From Lachnospiraceae bacterium (GTDB lineage: Bacteria > Bacillota > Clostridia > Lachnospirales > Lachnospiraceae): a DNA stretch of 5,823 nt. Positions 1 to 5,823 of the stretch are shown here, in pieces; position 1 is the first letter of the stretch; every line of letters starts with the position of its first letter. The DNA lies in NCBI GenBank assembly GCA_009787745.1, contig WQST01000083.1, positions 3,489 to 9,311 on the forward strand, in the 5' to 3' direction. The notes beneath the pieces were generated by a model, which saw only the letters and a list, made by a program, of their open reading frames with translations, was not told the DNA's origin and ran no database searches. The translations under genes were made by a program, and so were the position numbers.

Positions 1-1
1 G

Positions 2-1393
2 TTGATGAATTTAATCAGTAACGCGGTCAAGTTCACCGAAAAAGGGTGTGTCAGTTTAGCCGCAGGATTTACGGAAAATACGGTAAAAATATCGATAAGC
101 GACACGGGTACGGGGATTCCGCCCGAAAGTATCGCGAAGTTATTCGATGCCTTTGAGCAGGCGGATGTCGAAAAGCACCGAATGAAAACGGGAACAGGAC
201 TGGGCCTGACGATTTCGAAAGCGATAATCGAAATGATGGGGGGGCGGATATCGGTCAAAAGTATTTATGGTAAAGGCACGACCTTTGATATTGAGTTCCC
301 GCTGATTCATGGTGATGAAGAACAGATTCAATATATCGATAAAAAAGATATCCTCGTCTACGCGCCTGACGCCAAAATCCTTGTCGTTGACGATATCAAA
401 ACGAACTTAAATGTAGCATGCGGGCTGTTAAAGCTTTGCGGTATTACCGCCGAAACGGCGGAATCAGGCGAGGAAGCAATCGAATTAATCCAAAAAAATG
501 ATTATGATTTCGTTTTCCTTGATCACCGGATGCCCGGAATGAGCGGTGTCGAAACCACGGAAACCCTTCGCGCGATGGGAATTAATGTCCCGATTATCGC
601 GTTAACCGCCAGTGCGGTTGTAAGTGCCAGAGAAATGATGCAAAGAGCGGGGATGAATGATTTCTTGTGGAAGCCGATTAAGAAACTGGAACTTATGTAT
701 ATCCTTAAGAAATGGATTCCGTTAGAGAAGCAGTTGGAAATGCCGCGAGAATCGAATTTCCGCGAAAATGATGAAGCGGAATACGAAGAATATAAAGCAT
801 TTTGGGATAATATCGGGAAAGTTGCGGGGATTTCCGTCTCGTTAGGGCTTAGCAGGGTTGACGGGCAACGCAGTGTTTACAGGAAAAGTATGCAGTTTTT
901 GGTTCAGGAAATTGACAAATGTATAGCCGATCTGCCAAGATACCTTAAGGACAATGATACCAAGAATTTCCGTGTTCAGGCTCATGGTATTAAGGGCGCT
1001 TTAGCGAGTATGGGGGCGAATGAATTATCTGTTAAGGCCGCCGCTTTTGAAAAAGCTTCGGATGAACTTACGACGGGGTTGGCCGGACTTGATTTAGCGG
1101 AATTTTTACATATGCTTAGTATTTTGAGCGAAAGCCTTAAGGAAGTTTTCGACTTAATGAAAAAAGATAAGGTGACGACAATAAGCATCCCGGCGGAACT
1201 TAGCCCGATCTTTATAAGCTTAAAAGAAGCGTTTGCGGAGTTAGACCTTATGGCAATCGACCATGAGATTGAAAAACTTGACGCCTTAAATATAAGCGGT
1301 ACGCTAAAAGATGAAATAGAAATGATAAAAGATAAAATATTAATGATGGATTATGAAGGCGCGGCTTCGGATATGAGCAAAATAATTAAGTAA
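2..1393 (+). CDS. Hybrid sensor histidine kinase, C-terminal part (HATPase-REC-HPt-helical tail), 5' truncated
   Basis: This is the C-terminal part of a hybrid kinase. Such proteins autophosphorylate on a His and pass phosphate to an internal receiver Asp and then to an HPt His. The first visible residues (LMNLISNAVKFT) are the ATPase N-box, so the reading frame enters from the left and the ATG at base 5 is not a start. Residues, counted from base 2: G1 box DTGTGIP 34-40, F-box LFDAFEQAD 47-55, G2 box GTGLGLTISK 64-73. The receiver spans about 125-238, with acidic pair D130/D131, phosphoacceptor D174 (FLDHRMP), T202 and K224. The HPt domain spans about 265-388, with H328 in QAHGIKG (bases 983-985). 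Residues 396-463 form an extra helical tail. The HisKA domain and any sensor lie outside the window. One oddity is Trp (W223) just before the conserved receiver Lys. The gene is probably first in an operon with the next two. Domain calls are firm; the input signal is unknown. Confidence 0.95.
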   Translation: MMNLISNAVKFTEKGCVSLAAGFTENTVKISISDTGTGIPPESIAKLFDAFEQADVEKHRMKTGTGLGLTISKAIIEMMGGRISVKSIYGKGTTFDIEFPLIHGDEEQIQYIDKKDILVYAPDAKILVVDDIKTNLNVACGLLKLCGITAETAESGEEAIELIQKNDYDFVFLDHRMPGMSGVETTETLRAMGINVPIIALTASAVVSAREMMQRAGMNDFLWKPIKKLELMYILKKWIPLEKQLEMPRESNFRENDEAEYEEYKAFWDNIGKVAGISVSLGLSRVDGQRSVYRKSMQFLVQEIDKCIADLPRYLKDNDTKNFRVQAHGIKGALASMGANELSVKAAAFEKASDELTTGLAGLDLAEFLHMLSILSESLKEVFDLMKKDKVTTISIPAELSPIFISLKEAFAELDLMAIDHEIEKLDALNISGTLKDEIEMIKDKILMMDYEGAASDMSKIIK

Positions 1394-1410
1394 CAGCCGC
1401 AAGCATAAAC

Positions 1411-1415
1411 GAGGG
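1411..1415 (+). promoter_or_regulatory. Shine-Dalgarno site of the stand-alone receiver gene
   Basis: GAGGG lies 6 bases before the ATG at 1422 and fixes that start. A closer ATG at 1417 has only 1 base of spacing and meets a stop after two codons (ATG ATA TGA), so it is not used for the gene. Confidence 0.75.
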
Positions 1416-1421
1416 CATGAT

Positions 1422-2267
1422 ATGAGTATTAATGAAGATAACAATTACTTTGACCTAACACTAATAATGCGGATTGAGGAAATCAATCTCCGAATGTTTG
1501 CGGCTGACCATACGGTTTCGGTCGGGCAATACTTTGAGATGCTGTCAGAGTTATTGACGGTATCGGATGAAGCTTTGCAAACGCTGAATAAATTTGAGGA
1601 ATCCGGTAGTGACAAGAACGATTACAGGATAATTGAAATGCTAATCAAGGCAATGACCAATTTAGATTTTGATAAATATATCCTTGATTTTCATTCCATG
1701 CTTAACGCTCATTCCAAAAGCGGTAATTGGCGCGAAGCCGCTTTTTATGCCAAGCAACTAAAGAAAGAATTTACTAAATTCAGTATAAGTTTGAAAGAAA
1801 CGAAATTAACCGCGAAGCCGAAGAATTTAATTAATTCAGAAATCATGCTAAGTGAATATATCGCCCTGTTAGACGAAGAAGAAGCCGAGCGCAAACCGCT
1901 TATTCTGGCAATTGATGATTCGCCTGTTATTCTTAGAACCGTCTCATCGGTGCTAAGTGACGACTACAAAGTGTTCACGCTCCCGAAGCCTTTAGAACTT
2001 AAAAGGGTTCTTAAGAAACTGAGCCCTGAGCTTTTTCTGATTGATTATCAAATGCCTGACATCAACGGATTTGACCTAGTTCCGATTATCAGAGAATATG
2101 AAGAACACAAAGACACCCCGATAATCTTCCTGACAAGCGAAGGCACGACCGACCATGTAACAGCCGCGATCGCTTTAGGCGCCGATGATTTCATCGTAAA
2201 ACCATTTAACCCTGACGTCCTGCGCGAAAGAATCGCCAAATACATCGTCAAAAAGAAACTTTTTTAG
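1422..2267 (+). CDS. Response regulator with unrecognised helical N-terminal domain and C-terminal receiver, no output domain
   Basis: A complete 281-residue soluble protein with no signal peptide or membrane segment. Residues 158-278 are a full receiver domain: acidic pair D165/D166 (AIDDSP), phosphoacceptor D208 (LIDYQMP, bases 2043-2045), T238 (FLTSE), and K260 (VKPF). Residues 1-150 are predicted by eye to be mostly helical, and I do not recognise a family. This half holds a segment SGNWREAAFYAKQLKKEF (100-117) that looks like a repeat-type amphipathic helix, and three histidines (H30, H91, H97). There is no helix-turn-helix, GGDEF, EAL, HD-GYP or CheB-type domain, so the output is likely through protein-protein contact. 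It sits 28 bases after one hybrid kinase and 30 bases before another, which makes it the natural receiver for phosphate from their HPt domains (inference). The receiver call is firm; the role of the N-terminal half is unknown. Confidence 0.95.
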   Translation: MSINEDNNYFDLTLIMRIEEINLRMFAADHTVSVGQYFEMLSELLTVSDEALQTLNKFEESGSDKNDYRIIEMLIKAMTNLDFDKYILDFHSMLNAHSKSGNWREAAFYAKQLKKEFTKFSISLKETKLTAKPKNLINSEIMLSEYIALLDEEEAERKPLILAIDDSPVILRTVSSVLSDDYKVFTLPKPLELKRVLKKLSPELFLIDYQMPDINGFDLVPIIREYEEHKDTPIIFLTSEGTTDHVTAAIALGADDFIVKPFNPDVLRERIAKYIVKKKLF

Positions 2268-2284
2268 TGAAACAAACCGCAAAC

Positions 2285-2288
2285 GGAG
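2285..2288 (+). promoter_or_regulatory. Shine-Dalgarno site of the Cache hybrid kinase gene
   Basis: GGAG lies 9 bases before the ATG at 2298. It supports that start, which is followed at once by the first membrane helix. The 30-base gap from the previous stop has no hairpin or obvious promoter, in keeping with co-transcription. Confidence 0.65.
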
Positions 2289-2297
2289 CTTCCGCCC

Positions 2298-4865
2298 ATG
2301 TCCATACGCATCAGAGTAACCCTCATCATAATCATAACGAATCTGATCATAGTCCTCTTCAGCGTTTTGGTCGGTATCGTTTATATTGAAGACAAGCTTG
2401 ATACATTCACCAAAACCGACATGGACGTCATCGCCGATGTCGCTGATCACTACATCAGCAAGGAACTCTCCGACCTCAAAAATAAAGCCCGTGAAATGGC
2501 AAGGCGGATCAATGTAAGTGATGAAGCGGACAGGCGGCAGTTATTTGCCGAACTTATCAATGCCGCACCCGAATTCATCGGCTTGGCGGTATTCGATGAA
2601 AGCGGCGCTTTAGTCGCTTCAGGCGGCGATGTCCCCGCGAAGCAAGGCATCATGGACGACCGCTACATAAATCAAGCATATCGGGGCAGTGAAATATTAT
2701 CATCAACATACCCGACCGACCATGGGGTCGTCTTTTATCTGGCAGTACCCTTTCCTTCCGATAGTAGAATGGTATTAGTTGCGACTTTGCCGGGAATGCA
2801 TTTCAGTGATTTCTTGTCAGCCTTTGTTATCTGGGAAACGGGGCATATCTTTGTCAGTGACGCCGAAGGCTATGCCGTTGCGAACCCCAGAGAGCATTGG
2901 GTACAGGGGCGTTTTAACTATATTAATGCCGCCATCACCGACCCGTCATACATAGAATTGGGAAAAGTCGTCACGCTGATGACAAGGGGTGAATCAGGAT
3001 TCGGGTATTATTCCATCTCAGGCGTCCCGCGGATATGCTCGTATCGCCCGATCCAAGGTTCGGTCGCGGGGTGGAGTTTAGGGGTAGTCGCCCCTTTAAC
3101 GGAAAGCCCGACCCGTAATGCAGGGATCGGAATGCTTCTGGTCGGCTTAGTCAGCATGATTCTCAGTCTGATCGCGGCGATTGTCGCCTCTGATTTTATC
3201 CGAAAACCCTTCGAAAAAATCGCGGCTTTAAAAGAAGAATCTGATGCCGCCAATAAAGCCAAAAGCACATTCTTAAGGACAATGAGCCATGAAATACGGA
3301 CGCCGATGAATGCTATTTTAGGCATTACCGAGATTCAGCTCCACCGCAGTGTGCTTGACGCCGACACCAGGGAGGCTTTCGAAAGGGTTTATGCTTCCGG
3401 CGATATGTTGCTGGGGATAATTAATGATATCCTTGATTTATCAAAAATAGAAGCAGGGATGATTAAGCTTGATACCGCCGAATATGAAATCGCCAGTATG
3501 ATAAGCGATACCGCCCAGCTTAATTCGCTGCGCATCGGCAGTAAACCGATTGAATTCGAATTAGTTGTTGATGAAAAGATGTCGGCGGCGATGGTCGGTG
3601 ATGAACTGCGGGTCAAGCAGATACTTAATAATCTGTTATCGAATGCGTTCAAGTATACGGCGGCGGGGAAAGTATCTTTATCCGTTTCGGAAAAGATAGG
3701 CGAAAACCCCGATCTGACGGAACTGATTATCAATGTCCGCGATACGGGGCAGGGTATGACGAAAGAACAGGTCGGCAAACTATTCGACCAATATACCCGC
3801 TTTAACCATAAAGCCAATTACTCAACCGAGGGAACAGGGCTTGGCATGAGTATCACCCGCGACTTAATCCATCTGATGAGCGGGGATATTTCCGTAAAAA
3901 GTGAGCTTGGTATCGGCACGGATATATCTGTCCGCTTGCCGCAAGGAATCGCGGGCGGCGGGCGAATCGGCAGTGAATGCGCCGAAAACTTGCGTTTATT
4001 CAGGCTTAACAGCCGCGCGCAGATGAAAAGGGTTCAAATCACCCGTGAACCAATGCCTTACGGCAAGATTTTGATCGTTGATGATGTGGAAACGAATATC
4101 TATGTCGCCAAGGGCTTAATGGCTCCGTATGAATTACAAATATCATCGGCCGTAAGCGGAATGGAAGCGATTGAAAAGATAAAGAACGGTGCGGTTTATG
4201 ATATCATCTTTATGGATCATATGATGCCGCAAATGGATGGGATTGAGACGATGATATGTTTGCGTGAAATGGGGTATAATCATCCCATTGTGGCTTTGAC
4301 GGCGAACGCCATTGCGGGTCAGGCGAGTTTCTTTTTGGACAGCGGGTTCGATGATTTCATTTCTAAGCCGATTGATATCAGGCAGCTTAATGTAATACTT
4401 AACAGGCTTATCCGTGATAAACAGCCTGCGGAAGTGGTTAAAGCGGCACGGTTAAGAACAGATCAAGGCGAAAGTATTTCATCGGTACCATTGCTTAAAT
4501 ATCAGCATATCAATGGCTTAGACATAAAAGGATGGCTTAATAAGAATAATAATGATGAAGCGGCACTGCTTTTAATTTTGCGCTCTTACGTGATTGATAT
4601 CCGTAAAATACTGGATTCGATGGGTGAGGTTAAAAAAGAAGAACTTGCGCAGTACAAAATAAAAGCCCATGGCATTAAAGGGGTTAGCTATGCAATCATG
4701 GCTAATCAGGTCGGCAAGATGGCGGAAGAACTGGAAAAGGCATGTGAAAGCGGTGATTATGATTTTGTCGAAGAAAATAACCCGCCCTTCCTGAAAGCGG
4801 CGATTAATTTAGTCAATGAGCTTGAGGAAATGCTCTTAAAGATGCCTTGTGATTCTGAGCCGTAG
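2298..4865 (+). CDS. Membrane hybrid histidine kinase: Cache sensor-HisKA-HATPase-REC-HPt
   Basis: A complete 855-residue sensor kinase with all phosphorelay modules in one chain. Membrane helix 1 is about residues 8-30 and helix 2 about 275-298. Between them is an extracytoplasmic double-Cache-like sensor, with a membrane-proximal Cache-style strand pair at HIFVSDAEGYAVANP (183-197). I see no clear amino-acid-binding dCache signature, so the ligand is unknown. HisKA is about 320-388, with phosphoacceptor H331 in FLRTMSHEIRTPMN (bases 3288-3290). The ATPase has N-box N445/N449, G1 DTGQG 482-486, F-box LFDQYTRF 495-502 and G2 GTGLGM 512-517. The receiver is about 589-703, with D595/D596, phosphoacceptor D640 (FMDHMMP), T668 and K690. 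The HPt domain is about 740-848, with H791 in KAHGIKG. All catalytic residues are present. No full HAMP domain separates helix 2 from HisKA, only a short IRKPFEKIAA stretch and coil. It is probably the last gene of a three-gene operon and ends 2 bases from a convergent gene. Confidence 0.97.
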   Translation: MSIRIRVTLIIIITNLIIVLFSVLVGIVYIEDKLDTFTKTDMDVIADVADHYISKELSDLKNKAREMARRINVSDEADRRQLFAELINAAPEFIGLAVFDESGALVASGGDVPAKQGIMDDRYINQAYRGSEILSSTYPTDHGVVFYLAVPFPSDSRMVLVATLPGMHFSDFLSAFVIWETGHIFVSDAEGYAVANPREHWVQGRFNYINAAITDPSYIELGKVVTLMTRGESGFGYYSISGVPRICSYRPIQGSVAGWSLGVVAPLTESPTRNAGIGMLLVGLVSMILSLIAAIVASDFIRKPFEKIAALKEESDAANKAKSTFLRTMSHEIRTPMNAILGITEIQLHRSVLDADTREAFERVYASGDMLLGIINDILDLSKIEAGMIKLDTAEYEIASMISDTAQLNSLRIGSKPIEFELVVDEKMSAAMVGDELRVKQILNNLLSNAFKYTAAGKVSLSVSEKIGENPDLTELIINVRDTGQGMTKEQVGKLFDQYTRFNHKANYSTEGTGLGMSITRDLIHLMSGDISVKSELGIGTDISVRLPQGIAGGGRIGSECAENLRLFRLNSRAQMKRVQITREPMPYGKILIVDDVETNIYVAKGLMAPYELQISSAVSGMEAIEKIKNGAVYDIIFMDHMMPQMDGIETMICLREMGYNHPIVALTANAIAGQASFFLDSGFDDFISKPIDIRQLNVILNRLIRDKQPAEVVKAARLRTDQGESISSVPLLKYQHINGLDIKGWLNKNNNDEAALLLILRSYVIDIRKILDSMGEVKKEELAQYKIKAHGIKGVSYAIMANQVGKMAEELEKACESGDYDFVEENNPPFLKAAINLVNELEEMLLKMPCDSEP

Positions 4866-4873
4866 GCTCAGGA
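4853..4873. terminator. Hairpin covering both convergent stop codons, possible bidirectional terminator
   Basis: CTGAGCC (4855-4861) and GGCTCAG (4865-4871) are perfect 7-base complements around a GTA loop. The stem extends to 9 pairs on the plus-strand RNA, with one U-G wobble (4854/4872) and a U-A pair (4853/4873). It contains the TAG of the plus-strand kinase gene (4863-4865) and the TGA of the minus-strand gene (4868-4870), so it could end or stabilise both transcripts. No T-run follows on either strand, so a classical intrinsic terminator is not shown. A transcript-end stabilising structure is equally possible. Confidence 0.45.
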
Positions 4874-5823
4874 CGACAATAGCCGATCGATTATCACTTT
4901 TGCGAAACCGTAATTCATAATTTGAACTGCTTCAATAAGGTCGGCGATATCCCCGTTGACCGGCTCGGTCAATAAGAATGCTTCAAGCTTCGCGATCTCA
5001 TCCCATAAAACCATGAAATCCTCATCGGCGATGCCGACACGTATTTTTTCAAGAACTATTTTAATTTCATCAGGAAGCTCGGAACTTTCTTGGTTTTTCC
5101 GCAGGTCGGAAAATGCCGCTTTTAACTTATCGCTTAAGTCCTTTAGTCCATGAAGCAAATCGGGAAGATTTAAGTTGCAGAAATCGGCATCTTGCGCCGC
5201 GGCGGCATTTTCGAGTTTCAGCGCCTTGCCCGATAGCGGCGTCGCCCCGATAAGCGCCAGCGACCCCTTGATTCCATGTACTTCGGTACGGAAACCGTCA
5301 AGATCATTTACGGCCAGGAAATACAGTAAATTATCAATTGTTTTTTCAAATTCTATCGTTGCGATTTCTAATGTATGCTTATAAATATCTAATTGCCCTG
5401 CGGCGATATCAGTTCCCAGAACAACCGATAAACCTTCGATTTTGTCGATTGCTTTCCAGAATTTCTTTTCGCTGTCCTGATATGGCTTTCTTTCGGTACC
5501 GTCGCCGTTCAGAATTTCGGCAAAGTTATTATCCATCGCCTTGGCTTTGGCGGCGGATAGCAGTTTATTCGGCGGGAGCCACTCCTTTAAAATACGGTAA
5601 AGTTCGGACTTATCAATCGGCTTCGACAGGAAATCATCCATTCCTGATGATATCAATAGCTCCCTTGCCCCCGAAACCGCATTAGCTGTCAGCGCAATAA
5701 TCGGAATCGTAAGCCCCATATCCCTTAATACTTTGGTCGTATCGACGCCATCCATTTCAGGCATCATATGATCCATAAAGATTAAATCGTATTTTTTCTG
5801 ATGAGCTTTATCAATCGCAATAG
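4868..5823 (-). CDS. Receiver-HPt protein with helical tail (likely hybrid kinase C-terminus), 5' truncated at right edge
   Basis: The minus-strand frame stays open to the window edge. Before the Met codon at 5774-5776 it reads IAIDKAHQKKYDLIF, the normal third helix and strand of a receiver, so that ATG is internal and the gene continues to the right. Visible parts in order: the receiver from the middle onward, with phosphoacceptor Asp at 5771-5773 (FMDHMMPEMDG), Thr in ALTANA at 5687-5689 and Lys in SKPI at 5621-5623; a linker; an HPt domain with His at 5276-5278 (EVHGIKG); and a C-terminal helical tail encoded by 5077-4871. The HPt domain takes phosphate from a receiver Asp and passes it to another receiver. 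The whole visible part aligns with the first gene of the window: shared FW..I.K..G.SV.LG before the HPt domain, then GIKG, and the same tail. By that likeness a HisKA/HATPase kinase core probably lies beyond the edge, but this is not visible. It is convergent with the Cache kinase gene. Confidence 0.93.
   Translation of the reverse strand, partial: IAIDKAHQKKYDLIFMDHMMPEMDGVDTTKVLRDMGLTIPIIALTANAVSGARELLISSGMDDFLSKPIDKSELYRILKEWLPPNKLLSAAKAKAMDNNFAEILNGDGTERKPYQDSEKKFWKAIDKIEGLSVVLGTDIAAGQLDIYKHTLEIATIEFEKTIDNLLYFLAVNDLDGFRTEVHGIKGSLALIGATPLSGKALKLENAAAAQDADFCNLNLPDLLHGLKDLSDKLKAAFSDLRKNQESSELPDEIKIVLEKIRVGIADEDFMVLWDEIAKLEAFLLTEPVNGDIADLIEAVQIMNYGFAKVIIDRLLSS

Noticed and set aside
447..461. 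Perfect inverted repeat CCGCCG-AAA-CGGCGG
   Set aside because: It lies inside the receiver of gene 1 and encodes the repeated residues AETAE. There is no T-run and no gene boundary, so it is probably a chance result of codon use.
1417..1425. ATG ATA TGA two-codon frame overlapping the start of gene 2
   Set aside because: Only 1 base separates it from the GAGGG site, and the second ATG at 1422 has proper spacing and opens the real gene. Translational coupling by this mini-frame cannot be supported.
2175..2450. Minus-strand 91-codon frame across the junction of genes 2 and 3
   Set aside because: It is antisense to the receiver C-terminus and to the first membrane helix. Its acidic, Asp/Tyr-rich composition arises from the complement of Ile/Ile/Val codons, and it has no domain signal.
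3008..3817. Minus-strand open frames of 105 and 142 codons opposite gene 3
   Set aside because: They are antisense shadows of well-conserved Cache, HisKA and ATPase coding sequence, with no domain, no ribosome site and low-complexity Ser/Ile/Leu-rich translations.
5338..5685. Plus-strand open frame of 115 codons opposite gene 4
   Set aside because: It is the complement of the conserved receiver/HPt frame. Its translation is Arg/Tyr/Phe-rich with no recognisable motif.
1..5823. Mobile element, CRISPR, tRNA/rRNA or riboswitch
   Set aside because: No terminal repeats, transposase motifs, spaced direct repeats or RNA-gene signatures were seen. Gaps between genes are 2 to 30 bases and leave no room for such elements.

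Overview
The window is an entirely protein-coding, signal-transduction locus. It holds four tightly packed genes, all of them two-component/phosphorelay proteins. Two are cut by the window edges: a hybrid histidine kinase missing its N-terminal part on the left, and a receiver-HPt protein missing its N-terminal part on the right. No RNA gene, mobile element, CRISPR array or integration site could be supported. No gap between genes exceeds about 30 bases.

Organism: the sequence is bacterial, of moderate GC (about mid-40s percent by eye), with Shine-Dalgarno sites GAGGG and GGAG at the two visible starts. Kinases built as Cache-HisKA-HATPase-REC-HPt, found beside an output-less REC protein, remind me of fermentative anaerobes such as Clostridia or gut Treponema. 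That is an impression from family style, not a proven placement.

Layout: (1) 2-1393, plus strand, is the C-terminal part of a hybrid kinase: end of the ATPase domain, receiver, HPt, and an extra helical tail. (2) 1422-2267, plus strand, is a 281-residue protein with an unrecognised helical N-terminal half and a complete C-terminal receiver, without any recognisable DNA-binding or enzymatic output domain. (3) 2298-4865, plus strand, is a complete 855-residue membrane hybrid kinase with an extracytoplasmic double-Cache-like sensor. (4) 4868-5823, minus strand, is the C-terminal part of a receiver-HPt protein, clearly a paralogue of gene 1. It runs off the right edge and converges on gene 3 with only 2 bases between the stop codons. 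A GC-rich hairpin covers both stop codons.

How they may work together: genes 1-3 are spaced 28-30 bases apart with no visible terminator between them, so they are probably co-transcribed. Each kinase carries His and/or Asp relay residues and a fused HPt histidine. The reasonable inference is that several membrane or cytosolic sensors feed phosphate through HPt domains to the single stand-alone receiver of gene 2. The final output is not visible here. The most interesting unexplained parts are the N-terminal domain of gene 2 and the roughly 70-residue C-terminal tail shared by genes 1 and 4.
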